From assembly GCF_007829835.1 (NCBI RefSeq), contig NZ_VIWP01000003.1, forward strand, positions 124,001 to 188,000: a stretch of DNA of 64,000 nucleotides. The letters run 5' to 3'. Shown here in pieces: positions 27,603 to 35,795 of the stretch; position 1 is the stretch's first letter; every line of letters starts with the position of its first letter. Made by a program: the position numbers and the translations under genes. Origin of the DNA: Neorhizobium alkalisoli. GTDB taxonomy: Bacteria; Pseudomonadota; Alphaproteobacteria; Rhizobiales; Rhizobiaceae. Below the pieces are notes generated by a model. The model saw only the letters and a list, made by a program, of their open reading frames with translations. It did not search any database and was not told where the DNA came from.

Positions 27603-27939
27603 GGCAGCATCCGGAATAGGGGGCAAAACTGTAAATGCCAGCGTTTTAGGCCAAGCGCAGCCGGAACGCCACATCTGTGCACAAATTAGCCGCCGAACTA
27701 ATTTTAGTAGATTATAATTTACGCATTTCGGCGGCTATGAATTCTTTGAATTTAAAGTAATTTGTAATCAACGGAATTCGCCTGACCTGCCAGATGCGGC
27801 AAACTTGGGCAAAGACGGCGAATTCCGTTCCTCAGATCACTCGGGTCCGCATATTCTGTACCGGCGATCATACGCATCTTCTCACCGGGATGCAGCGATT
27901 GGATGCATGAAACAGATATGGTGCCGCATAAAGGACCTG
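27603..27939. other. 337-base divergent intergenic region, AT-rich
   Basis: Non-coding region between pdxJ and the MerR-LuxR gene. Bases 27680-27780 are clearly more AT-rich than the surroundings and hold an 11-bp inverted repeat described separately. No convincing tRNA or small gene was seen; it must hold promoters for both flanking genes. Confidence 0.7.
27687..27737. promoter_or_regulatory. Perfect 11-bp inverted repeat (widely spaced)
   Basis: TAGCCGCCGAA (27687-27697) and TTCGGCGGCTA (27727-27737) with a 29-base AT-rich middle. GC arms around an AT-rich centre could be twin operator sites for a looping regulator or a hairpin in RNA. The adjacent MerR-LuxR protein is the first candidate to test. 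Confidence 0.5.
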
Positions 27940-28629
27940 ATGCGAAACGACTTGTTTGATGGTGCGGATGTTGTGGGCGTAACTGCAAACGAAACATCCT
28001 CTTCTTTTTATCTTCCGGCAATCCAGCTCCCCTTCGACCTGCCGGATGAGCCTCTCCCGATTGCCGAAGTGGCCGACCTTTTCGGCGTCACCCACAGAAC
28101 CCTGCATTTCTACGAGGAAAAGGGCCTGCTGCACGCCAGCCGCGTCGGGCCGATGCGGGTCTATTATGTCGAACAGCTCCGCCGCATGGCGATCATCAAT
28201 GCCTGCCGCGAAGTCGGCATCGGCATCGCGGTCATCCAGGAGTTTCTAGAGGAACTGGTCACGGCCCGCTCGCAGGACGACGCCGACGAAATATTTCGCA
28301 CCACACTCGCCCGCCGCAAGCGGGAGCTGACCGCCGATATCTCGCATATCCACCGGCAGATGCAGCAGATCGAAACGCTGATGACCTGCGAGGAAGAAGA
28401 GCGCCCGCGGATCGGCACCAATCCCAAATCCCCGGCCCTCACCGACATGGAGCGTCAATGCCTGTCGCTGATGGCCGAAGGGTATTCCCCACCACGACTG
28501 GCGCGCACGCTGCATATCGAATTCGACGACCTGCGCCGGATCGAGGCGGATATCATCGAGAAATTCCAGGCGACCAACCGTTTTCAGGCCGTTGCGAAAG
28601 CGGTTCTGCTCGGCGTCGTCCTGAACTGA
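27940..28629 (+). CDS. MerR-type regulator with C-terminal LuxR/GerE-type HTH
   Basis: 229 aa regulator with two DNA-binding domains. Residues 40-108 are a MerR winged HTH (PIAEVADLFGVTHRTLHFYE, then the MRVYYVEQLRRMAII wing/helix). Residues about 120-150 form the long helix typical of MerR dimers, but the usual C-terminal cysteine sensor is missing. Residues 167-229 instead read as a LuxR/GerE HTH (LTDMERQCLSLMAEGYSPPR, ...NRFQAVAKAVLLGV). Start 27940 has AAGGA 4 bases upstream; 27907 is an alternative. It may bind two classes of site or act as an output module of a larger circuit. Confidence 0.85.
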   Translation: MRNDLFDGADVVGVTANETSSSFYLPAIQLPFDLPDEPLPIAEVADLFGVTHRTLHFYEEKGLLHASRVGPMRVYYVEQLRRMAIINACREVGIGIAVIQEFLEELVTARSQDDADEIFRTTLARRKRELTADISHIHRQMQQIETLMTCEEEERPRIGTNPKSPALTDMERQCLSLMAEGYSPPRLARTLHIEFDDLRRIEADIIEKFQATNRFQAVAKAVLLGVVLN

Positions 28630-28633
28630 AAGC

Positions 28634-29758
28634 TCAGCGGACGATCGTCAAAGTCTCGGCAGCGCGGGTGATCGCCGTATAAAGCCAGCGCTCGCGGCTG
28701 TCGCGAAACGCCCAGCTCTCGTCGAACAGAACGACATTGTTCCACTGCGAGCCCTGCGCCTTGTGGACCGTCAGCGCATAACCGTAGTCGAATTCGTCAT
28801 AACGCTTGCGCGTCGACCAGGGGATTTCCTCCTCGGTCTCGAACGCCTGTTTCAACAGCTTGATCTTCGCCGCACCGCGATCCATGTCGTCGTCTTCGGG
28901 GCGGATCATCAGGTTGATACCCGGCTTCACCGTCTCGCGCGACGAACTCATAACCTGCCAGAGCGAGCCGTTCAGCAGGCCCTTGACCTGATCGTTCCTA
29001 AGGCAGACCAGCTTGTCGCCCGATTGCGGATAATCGGCCGAGAACCCCTTCAGCTCGCGGAGCCGCTGATTGTAGCGCTTTCGCGTCTTGTTGGTGCCGA
29101 CCAGAACCTGATCCGCCTCCAGCACCAGCGGCTGCGTCACCTCGTTGCGGGAGATGACCTGCGCCTTGCCATAATCACCATACATGATCTCCTTGCCCTC
29201 GCGCACATTCATGGCGAGCTGGATGATCGGGTTGTCGCGGGCCTGGCGATGGATATCGGTGAGGAGATAATCCGGTTCCTGCTCGGTAAAAAAGCCACCG
29301 CCTGAAACAGGCGGAAGCTGGCCGGGATCGCCGAGCACGAGGATCGGCGTGCCAAAGCTCATCAGATCCTTGCCGAGCGCCTCGTCCACCATCGAGCACT
29401 CGTCGATAACGATCAACGCCGCCTTGGCGACCGGGCTCTGCCGGTTGATCGAAAACATCGGCGCGATCTGCGTCTTGCCGGTCTCTTCGTCCTCGACCGC
29501 CTCTTCGCCGCGCGGCCGGTAGATCAGCGAATGAATGGTTTTGGCATTGCGGGCGCCACGTGAACGCAGAACCTGCGCTGCCTTTCCGGTAAAGGCAGCA
29601 AACAAGACTTCGCCATCGACATGCTCGGCAAAATGTTTGGCAAGCGTCGTCTTGCCCGTGCCGGCATAACCGAAAAGCCGGAAAACCGGGCTGCGTCCCT
29701 CCTTCAGCCAGTTCGAAACGGCCTTCAGGGCTTCATCCTGTTGCGGTGCAAATTGCAT
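28634..29758 (-). CDS. RecD-like/AAA ATP-dependent DNA helicase
   Basis: 374 aa superfamily-1 helicase. Walker A GYAGTGKTT is at about residue 29, Walker B VIDECSMVDE near 118, motif III LGDPGQLPPV near 143, and the C-terminal UvrD_C_2 domain ends in YALTVHKAQGSQW and AITRA. Compact length resembles RecD2-like or Dda-like helicases rather than full RecD. Start 29758 follows from the conserved N-terminus; the frame extends further upstream without support. Single gene, minus strand, convergent with the MerR-LuxR gene (4 bases between stops). Confidence 0.88.
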   Translation of the reverse strand: MQFAPQQDEALKAVSNWLKEGRSPVFRLFGYAGTGKTTLAKHFAEHVDGEVLFAAFTGKAAQVLRSRGARNAKTIHSLIYRPRGEEAVEDEETGKTQIAPMFSINRQSPVAKAALIVIDECSMVDEALGKDLMSFGTPILVLGDPGQLPPVSGGGFFTEQEPDYLLTDIHRQARDNPIIQLAMNVREGKEIMYGDYGKAQVISRNEVTQPLVLEADQVLVGTNKTRKRYNQRLRELKGFSADYPQSGDKLVCLRNDQVKGLLNGSLWQVMSSSRETVKPGINLMIRPEDDDMDRGAAKIKLLKQAFETEEEIPWSTRKRYDEFDYGYALTVHKAQGSQWNNVVLFDESWAFRDSRERWLYTAITRAAETLTIVR

Positions 29759-29885
29759 GGCTGCGACTTGCCAGGATTCTGGCCGAAAGCGCAACTGAAA
29801 AATAGAACGAAAGAAGAATGAACAGCCCCTCAATCTAAAATGGAAATAACCCAGGATTGATGAACGCAGCCGCACAACCGAAATC

Positions 29886-29913
29886 TTGACACACCTATTG
29901 ATTGCGCTACCAT
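29886..29913 (+). promoter_or_regulatory. Promoter of the muramidase/M15 gene
   Basis: -35 TTGACA (29886-29891), 16-base spacer, -10 TACCAT (29908-29913), 27 bases before the start codon. Good -35, acceptable -10. Confidence 0.5.
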
Positions 29914-29939
29914 CGGCAGGACCGGCGGGGGAGATAGGG

Positions 29940-31165
29940 ATGGCATTCTACAAGGATATTCCCGGCATTGATGCCGTAATCATGGCGGCAAGCAATCCGC
30001 TGCCTGAGCCGGCTACGCCCGGATCCCGTCGAACAATTGCCCTCAATTACAACCGCCTTGGCGGACTGATGGCAATGCTCGGTGCCGAGGCAGGTATATC
30101 CGTGAGCGCGGCACTCGCCGTCTGGTTGGCGGAAAGCGGCTCACTCGGGTATACGCCGAACAAGACGGTGCTGCGGTTTGAGAATCACAAATTCTTCAAG
30201 AACTGGGCAATACGCACGAACAGAACTTCGACCAACATTTTCAGTTCGGCGGGCGTAAGGGTATTCTCGGGAAATCCTGGGAGAAGCACAAATGGCGGCA
30301 TGACACCACAGCAGCATGGTCGAGCTTTCACGGCGACCAGACTGCTGAATATCAGATTTTCAATTTTGCCATCAGTCTCGCCGGCACGGAGCCGGCCGCC
30401 ATGTCGAGCAGCTTTGGAGGCTGCCAGATCCTGGGCTCCAACCACGATATCTGCGGTTATCCGTCAGCGGCGGCGATGTTCCAGGCCTTCAACACGTCGG
30501 AACGCTGGGAGATTTGTGCCTTCTTCGACTTCTGCAAGAGCAATAATGCAATCGATGAGCTGAAAAATCACCAATGGGAAGATTTTGCTTCGATCTACAA
30601 TGGCTCGGCAAACGCCAAGCACTACGGCAAGATCATTGGCGAGAATTACGACGTTGCGAGTGAACTGCTATCGAAGGTCGGCCAGCAGCAGGTGCCTGTC
30701 AATGCGATGGCTGCAGGTCCGAGCGAGGAAAGCAGGTTTGCGGCCTTCGTGATCAATCTAGGCTTGAAGAACTTCAAGCCCTACGAACTTCTGACTATGG
30801 GCCATCAGCATTCCAACCCCAATAGCCCGGCGTTCGGATTGAACACACTGCCGCCAGAAGCCTTGTGGCCAAATATAGTTCCGACCATTCGCGTGCTCGA
30901 CAATCTCCGAGACTTGCTTAACGCACCGATCGTCATCCAAAGCGTCTATCGCTCGCCAGCCTACAATACAGCGATTGGCGGAGAGGCGAACAGCCAGCAC
31001 ATGGAGTTCCGGGCAATCGACTTCATTGCCAAGTCTCTTTCAAGCCCTGCCGACTGGGCGGCAGTATTGAGACAGATGCGCGCCAATGGAGCGTTTGCCG
31101 GCGGCATTGGAACCTATCCAACCTTTGTTCATGTCGATACCAGAGGTCATAACGCAGACTGGTAG
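29940..31165 (+). pseudogene. Muramidase-M15 peptidase gene interrupted by a one-base frameshift
   Basis: Two frames together encode one 408-residue cell-wall hydrolase. The first (29940-30206 and beyond) gives a start MAFYKDIPGI and an N-acetylmuramidase core with the catalytic Glu65 in WLAESGSLG, up to FFKNW. From 30206 the matching sequence continues one frame over: GNTHEQNFDQHFQFGGRKGI, then SSFGGCQILGSNHD and FASIYNGS. The C-terminus is an M15 peptidase with Zn-type SQHMEFRAIDF and FVHVDTRG. Adding one G to the run at 30204-30207 would restore a single frame. The ribosome site GGGGGAGA and a promoter are upstream. GC content is visibly lower than its neighbours, suggesting acquired origin. 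It is either a pseudogene, a programmed frameshift, or a sequencing error. Confidence 0.82.
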
Positions 31166-31190
31166 CAGACGAAAAATCCTCCCGGATCAC

Positions 31191-31217
31191 GGAATAAATC
31201 CGCCTCCCCCGGTGTCT
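31191..31217 (+). promoter_or_regulatory. Candidate ECF-sigma promoter (GGAATAA-N16-GTCT)
   Basis: GGAATAA (31191-31197) and GTCT (31214-31217) with 16 bases between, 49 bases upstream of the first gene of the COG4315-sigma-antisigma unit. The GGAA-type -35 and short -10 fit an ECF promoter and thus autoregulation by the sigma factor encoded here; a TTGACA also overlaps (31217-31222). Confidence 0.45.
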
Positions 31218-31265
31218 TGACACTGACGGCCGCAACGGGCCGCCGTAAAATCTGGGAGACGAACC

Positions 31266-31640
31266 ATGAAACAGCTTATTCTGGCGCCTTTCGCGCTTGC
31301 CGTGCTGACCACCGCCGCCTTCGCCGCCGGCCCCTTCACGACCGTCAAGACCGACAAGGGCGACGTGCTTGCCGGCGAAAAGGGCATGACGGTCTATACG
31401 TTCAAGAACGACAAGGCCGGCACCTCCAATTGCTATGACAAATGCGCCACCAACTGGCCGCCTGTCATGGCCGCTTCCGATGCCAAGGCCGATGGTGCAT
31501 ACTCGCTCGTCACCCGCAAGGACGGGTCGAAGCAATGGGCCAAGGACGGCATGCCGCTCTATTACTGGGTCAAGGACACGAAGCAGGGCGACACCACCGG
31601 CGACGGCTTTAACGGCGTGTGGGATGTCGCGAAACCCTGA
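31266..31640 (+). CDS. Secreted COG4315-type repeat protein
   Basis: 124 aa periplasmic protein. Signal peptide about residues 1-20 ends AFA-AGPF without a lipobox Cys, so it is secreted rather than lipidated. The mature part carries two copies of the Y-x-[FW]-x-x-D motif (YTFKND near 44, YYWVKD near 98) and two cysteines (CYDKC). Function unknown; the family is common near ECF sigma factors of stress regulons. GGGAGA precedes the ATG. First gene of a three-gene unit; the sigma gene overlaps its 3' end. Confidence 0.87.
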   Translation: MKQLILAPFALAVLTTAAFAAGPFTTVKTDKGDVLAGEKGMTVYTFKNDKAGTSNCYDKCATNWPPVMAASDAKADGAYSLVTRKDGSKQWAKDGMPLYYWVKDTKQGDTTGDGFNGVWDVAKP

Positions 31641-32214
31641 TCATCCGGAAACGGCGCGCGCCCCTGAGGCTCCCCACCAGCGTTTCCCTGGAGACGCTGC
31701 CGAAGGAAGCGTGCCGTTTTCGTTCGAAGCACAGATCCTTGCTCTCCTGCCGCAACTCAGGCGCTATTCGCGCAGCCTGACACGATCGGCGGCCGAGAGC
31801 GAGGATCTGCTGCAGGACTGTGTCGAGAAGGCGCTCATCTCCCGGTCCCAATGGCGCGGCTCCAATTTCAAGGCCTGGGCCTATCGCATCATGACCAATC
31901 TTCATCTCAATACGCGCCGTGCCTCCGGCCGACGGCCGGTCGTTGCGCTCGACGAGGCTGAAAACGCCCCGGTGATCACGCGCGAGGACGATCCGCTTGA
32001 GAGAAGCCGCCTGACCGGCGCCCTCGAAACCCTGCCTTCGGATGCCCGTGCCGTGCTGATGCTGGTCGTCGTCGAAGGTTATGCCTATCAGGAAGTGGCC
32101 GACATGCTGGATATTCCGATCGGCACGGTCATGTCCCGCCTGTCACGGGCGCGGCATGCCCTTCGCGAAAAAATGCGGGAGGAAAACGTCATTCCACTGC
32201 GGAGACCGAAATGA
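31624..32214 (+). CDS. ECF family RNA polymerase sigma factor
   Basis: 196 aa (or 167 if the GTG at 31711 is used). Region 2 (about 35-100) holds LLPQLRRYSRSL, SEDLLQDCVEKAL and FKAWAYRIMTNLHLNTRR; region 4 (about 138-185) holds LPSDARAVLMLVVVEGYAYQE and IPIGTVMSRLSRARHALR (in part). The ATG at 31624 overlaps the upstream gene by 17 bases; the alternative GTG has AAGGA very close. The next gene overlaps by ATGA and encodes the anti-sigma factor. It directs RNA polymerase to its regulon when the anti-sigma is inactivated. Confidence 0.92.
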   Translation: MSRNPDHPETARAPEAPHQRFPGDAAEGSVPFSFEAQILALLPQLRRYSRSLTRSAAESEDLLQDCVEKALISRSQWRGSNFKAWAYRIMTNLHLNTRRASGRRPVVALDEAENAPVITREDDPLERSRLTGALETLPSDARAVLMLVVVEGYAYQEVADMLDIPIGTVMSRLSRARHALREKMREENVIPLRRPK

Positions 32215-33008
32215 ACGAAAACCGCCCCGTCTCCGAAGCAGAGCTGCACGCCTATGTCGATGGCTTTCTCGGCGAGGAAGATAGCGCTCGCGTCGAAGCT
32301 CATCTTGCCGCCAATCCCGACCTTGCCGGGATGGTCGCCGACTGGCAGGCGCAGAGCGCCGGATTGCAGGCCGCCTTCGCCGGTGCCGCAACACCGAAGG
32401 AGAACGATATCCGGCTCATCTCCGATATCGTCGCGAAAGCATCGAAACGGCCGGCTTCCCAGCCGCGCCACAGGCTTGCGCTCGCGGCATCGGCCATTCT
32501 GGTTTTCGGGCTCGGGCTCGCAGCGGGGCATTACGGTCCGAAAATCTTCGAAGCACCGCAGATCGAACTCACCGCAACCGAAATCCTGCCGCGCGAGGCT
32601 CGCGACGCCTTCCTCATTTACGCAAGCGAAGTCCGCCATCCGGTCGAGGTCTTTGCCAATGAGGAAGCGCATCTGGCGACCTGGCTCGGCAAAAAGCTTT
32701 CGGTCGCCAATCTCAAGGTTCCGAACCTGCAGACGCTCGGCTTCCGGCTGGTCGGCGGCCGCCTTCTGCCGGTGGATGGCAGACCGGGAGCGATGTTCAT
32801 GTACGAGGACGGGTCCGGCCAGCGCATCACCGTTCTCGTTGCGAGGAACGCCGAAAACCGCACGACAAGCTTCCGCTTTGCCTCGGCAGACGAGATCGAG
32901 ACCTTTTACTGGATCGACGGCGATCTCGGTTACGCCGTCACGGGGGAGATTTCCCGCGACATGCTGCAGAAAATCGCCGAGGAATGTTACCGGCAGTTTC
33001 CATCGTAA
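32211..33008 (+). CDS. Anti-sigma factor, membrane protein
   Basis: 265 aa with an N-terminal cytoplasmic anti-sigma domain (VSEAELHAYVDGFLGEEDSARVEAHLAANPDLA, in part), one transmembrane segment (about 87-105, LALAASAILVFGLGLAAG) and a C-terminal periplasmic part. It lacks the Cys-x-x-Cys of zinc-binding ZAS anti-sigma factors, so release is probably by proteolysis or a periplasmic signal rather than thiol oxidation. ATGA overlap with the sigma gene shows coupling. It holds the sigma factor inactive until the signal arrives. Confidence 0.9.
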   Translation: MNENRPVSEAELHAYVDGFLGEEDSARVEAHLAANPDLAGMVADWQAQSAGLQAAFAGAATPKENDIRLISDIVAKASKRPASQPRHRLALAASAILVFGLGLAAGHYGPKIFEAPQIELTATEILPREARDAFLIYASEVRHPVEVFANEEAHLATWLGKKLSVANLKVPNLQTLGFRLVGGRLLPVDGRPGAMFMYEDGSGQRITVLVARNAENRTTSFRFASADEIETFYWIDGDLGYAVTGEISRDMLQKIAEECYRQFPS

Positions 33009-33019
33009 GCCGGCACCAG

Positions 33020-33424
33020 CTACCGCATCGGATCGTTGGACAGCTCGATCGGCTTGCCATGCGGTGTAGCCTCGGCCGCTCTTTGCCAGCTTTCCTGTAG
33101 GCCAATGATCATCTCGTCGTCGGCAATGCCCTTTTCGATGATCAGGCCACACAGGGCGGCCACCCAGCAATCGAAATAGTCGCTGCCATCCTCGGCACGG
33201 CCATCACCATGTACTTCGCCGGAAAGCGCTGCCGCCCATTCGCTCCAGGTGAACACGCCTTTCTGGTGCAGATGCACGGTCATGGCAAAGGCCTGTGCAT
33301 TCCAGGGTTCGGCAAAGACGGGGTCACCTTCCGGCGACTTCGGCAGCCCGACGGATTGCGCGAGCGGCGAAGGCGGCAGCTCGGTGCCGATCTCACAGGC
33401 GCTCAAGATAACTCTCCCAGGCAT
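33020..33424 (-). CDS. Nitrile hydratase accessory/activator protein
   Basis: 134 aa (128 from the TTG at 33406, which has GGGAGAG 6 bases upstream). The chain resembles the beta subunit N-terminal fold and the Co-type activators: FAEPWNAQAFAMTVHLHQKG and FTWSEWAAAL near the middle. Such proteins deliver cobalt to the alpha subunit and help mature the active site. It overlaps the beta-subunit gene end by up to 32 bases, last gene of the nth operon, and stops 11 bases from the anti-sigma gene end. Confidence 0.85.
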   Translation of the reverse strand: MPGRVILSACEIGTELPPSPLAQSVGLPKSPEGDPVFAEPWNAQAFAMTVHLHQKGVFTWSEWAAALSGEVHGDGRAEDGSDYFDCWVAALCGLIIEKGIADDEMIIGLQESWQRAAEATPHGKPIELSNDPMR

Positions 33425-34052
33425 CGATCGAGACGGTCAGGGTCGGATCGCTGCCCTCACCCCAGATTTCCGGCCCGTCGAAGACGACCGTATAAAGCCA
33501 TTGCGGGTTTTCGCCCTTGCCATGTGCATTGTCGTCCGGAAACACGAAGGCGCCCTGCACCGCTTCGATGACGCCCGTCTTGGCGCGCGCATAACGCGGC
33601 AGCCGCGTATGGGTGGAAGGATTGAAATTTTTGGTCCGCACCCCGTCGCCGACGGCGAAGACGGGAACCGCCTCCACCTCTCGGCTGCACGGGCCGCCGG
33701 TCGACAGAATGCCGGCAACCATCTCCGCCTTCATCACCCGCTTCGGCACCGCCGGATCGACCTGGCGATGGCCCGCATCGACTTCCGACTTCATCACGAA
33801 ACCGTGGCGGTCCAGCAGGGTCTCGAGTGCCCTCACCCAGATCTCGTAATAGCTGGCCGAGAGATAGTTGGCCGGCGGGATGTTTTCGCGCACATGCCGG
33901 CTCTCGTCGAGGTTCCAGGCGCCAAATGCGCCGCAGGAGAGTGTCAGCCCCAGTGCCCGCTTTTCCCAGTCTGCATGGAAGATCGGCTCGTTCTTCTCCG
34001 GCGCGACTGCACCAAAACCCATCTGTCCGCCAAGATCATGGGGGCCGTTCAT
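33393..34052 (-). CDS. nthB: Nitrile hydratase, beta subunit
   Basis: 219 aa. N-terminus [16 protein letters not shown] is the family start; the rest holds [33 protein letters not shown] and the C-terminal SH3-like [24 protein letters not shown] (in part), [11 protein letters not shown]. With the alpha subunit it forms the active site that hydrates nitriles to amides. ATGA overlap with nthA. Confidence 0.95.
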   Translation of the reverse strand: MNGPHDLGGQMGFGAVAPEKNEPIFHADWEKRALGLTLSCGAFGAWNLDESRHVRENIPPANYLSASYYEIWVRALETLLDRHGFVMKSEVDAGHRQVDPAVPKRVMKAEMVAGILSTGGPCSREVEAVPVFAVGDGVRTKNFNPSTHTRLPRYARAKTGVIEAVQGAFVFPDDNAHGKGENPQWLYTVVFDGPEIWGEGSDPTLTVSIDAWESYLERL

Positions 34053-34738
34053 TCCGCTGCCCTCGCAACCGTGGTCGAGGCAATCGCAGTGCCGATCATC
34101 GCATCGCGGCTGACAAGTGCGGCAAGCGCCGCCTCATCAAGCCCTTCCGTACCTTCGGGCCGTTCCGGAATGACGAGATACCGCAGCTCGGCCGTCGAAT
34201 CCCACACGCGAATTTTTTTGTCTTCCGGCAGCGTCACGCCGAATTCCGCCAGCACGCCACGCGGATCGATGACCGCCCGCGACCGGTAGGCCGGCGCCTT
34301 GTACCAGACCGGCGGCAGGCCGAGCACGGCCCAAGGATAACAGGAGCAAAGTGTGCAGACGACGAGATTATGCGTATCGGGCGTATTGAACACCGCCCGC
34401 ATATGCTCTCCCTGCCGGCCGGTATAACCGAGGCTCGCAATCGCCGCCGTCGCGTCGCGCTTCAGCCAGTCGGAAAAATCAGGATCGCTCCAGGCCTTGG
34501 CGACGACATGCGCGCCATTGCGCGGCCCGACCTTGGTTTCATAGGTCTCGACGATCGCATCGATCGCAGCCGGGTCCAGCAGGCCCTTTTCCGTCAGCAC
34601 CGTTTCGAGTGCCTTCACCCGCGCCTGCATGTCGGTATAGCGATTGTCGTGATGGTGATCGTGGCCATGCCCGTGTGCGTGATTATGGCCGTGACCATGA
34701 TCATGGTCGCCGTGATGGTGGTGATCGTCGTCGTGCAT
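34049..34738 (-). CDS. nthA: Nitrile hydratase, cobalt-type alpha subunit
   Basis: 229 aa. The metal site reads [10 protein letters not shown] near residue 129, the Thr form found in cobalt enzymes (iron enzymes have Ser). The first 31 residues hold 16 His and several Asp, a plausible cobalt reservoir. Start 34738 has GAGGAAG 6 bases upstream and is exactly the beginning of this His-rich segment; the frame upstream is open but has no start evidence. First gene of the nth operon. Confidence 0.95.
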   Translation of the reverse strand: MHDDDHHHHGDHDHGHGHNHAHGHGHDHHHDNRYTDMQARVKALETVLTEKGLLDPAAIDAIVETYETKVGPRNGAHVVAKAWSDPDFSDWLKRDATAAIASLGYTGRQGEHMRAVFNTPDTHNLVVCTLCSCYPWAVLGLPPVWYKAPAYRSRAVIDPRGVLAEFGVTLPEDKKIRVWDSTAELRYLVIPERPEGTEGLDEAALAALVSRDAMIGTAIASTTVARAAE

Positions 34739-34952
34739 GAAAAACTTCCTCGCAAGCGTCAGGATATGCGGCCTGCCGAAACCGTGCGATCCCGGTCCTC
34801 GACGCATATCCGATCGTATGACCCAAGGTGTAAGCCGCCATTCGCCGATCGGCAACCACCTGCATGCCGTCCGGCCCACTTCGGTTTGCGCCGGGCTTGG
34901 CACGCGACGGGATTTGCATATCTTAGCCCGAAAGCAAAAGACGAGGTGCACC

Positions 34953-35795
34953 ATGGTCGAGATCCCGACAGTTTCCCTCCCCTCCGGTATTTTGGTACCG
35001 GCACTTGGTCTCGGCACCTGGAAGATGGGCGAGGATGCCCGCCACGCAGATGCCGAAGTGGCGGCCCTGAAACACGGCCTCGATCTCGGCATGACGCTGA
35101 TCGACACCGCGGAAATGTATGGCGAGGGCGGCGCTGAACTCGTGACGGGCCAGGCGATATCAGGCCGCCGCGACGAAGTTTTTCTTGTCAGCAAGGTCTA
35201 TCCCTGGAATGCCCGCCGCAAGGGCGTGATCGAGGCCTGCGAGAAAAGCCTGAAACGGCTGAAGACGGACCGGCTCGACCTCTATCTCCTGCACTGGCGC
35301 GGCGAACATCCGCTTGCCGAAACCGTCGCCGGCTTCGAGCAATTGCGCCAGTCCGGAAAGATCGCCGCCTGGGGCGTCTCCAATTTCGATCTCGACGACA
35401 TGCAGGAATTGATGATGGTCCCGGGTGGTGACATGTGCGCCGCCAACCAGGTTCTCTACAATCTCTCCCGCCGCGGCGTTGAATACGACCTTCTCCCCTG
35501 GTGCCAGGAAAAGGGCATTGCGGTCATGGCCTATTCGCCGATCGAACAAGGCCGGATCCTGCGCAATGCCGAACTCATCCGTATCGCCAAAGCCTATCAG
35601 GCGACGCCGGCGCAGGTGGCGCTGGCCTTCCTGATGGAGCGCGACGGCGTTATTGCCATTCCAAAATCGTCGAGCCCTGAACGGGTCGAGGAAAATGCCG
35701 GTGCCGCAGAGCTGGAGATTAGCGACGAGGATCTGGCAGCGCTCGACGCAGCCTTCCCGCCACCGGCGAAAAAGCAGCCGCTGGCAATGCTCTAG
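34953..35795 (+). CDS. Aldo/keto reductase
   Basis: 280 aa NADPH-dependent (alpha/beta)8-barrel reductase. Catalytic Asp-Tyr-Lys-His region: [12 protein letters not shown] (Asp52, Tyr57 region), then a Lys near 83 (LVSKVYPWN) and [10 protein letters not shown] with the His. The NADPH loop reads [13 protein letters not shown] near 250. Ends with a short acidic-proline tail. ATG has GAGG. Convergent with the capsule gene; the two stop codons share CTAG. Substrate not deducible; divergent promoter region shared with nthA may link it to nitrile metabolism. Confidence 0.9.
   Translation: MVEIPTVSLPSGILVPALGLGTWKMGEDARHADAEVAALKHGLDLGMTLIDTAEMYGEGGAELVTGQAISGRRDEVFLVSKVYPWNARRKGVIEACEKSLKRLKTDRLDLYLLHWRGEHPLAETVAGFEQLRQSGKIAAWGVSNFDLDDMQELMMVPGGDMCAANQVLYNLSRRGVEYDLLPWCQEKGIAVMAYSPIEQGRILRNAELIRIAKAYQATPAQVALAFLMERDGVIAIPKSSSPERVEENAGAAELEISDEDLAALDAAFPPPAKKQPLAML

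Noticed and set aside
29886..30563. First frame of the muramidase locus as a complete gene
   Set aside because: After base 30206 its translation loses the family pattern, which continues in another frame; only the composite makes sense.
34739..35194. N-terminal extension of the nitrile hydratase alpha frame
   Set aside because: The frame is open but reads as antisense of the aldo/keto reductase; the ribosome site and His-rich start at 34738 fix the true start.
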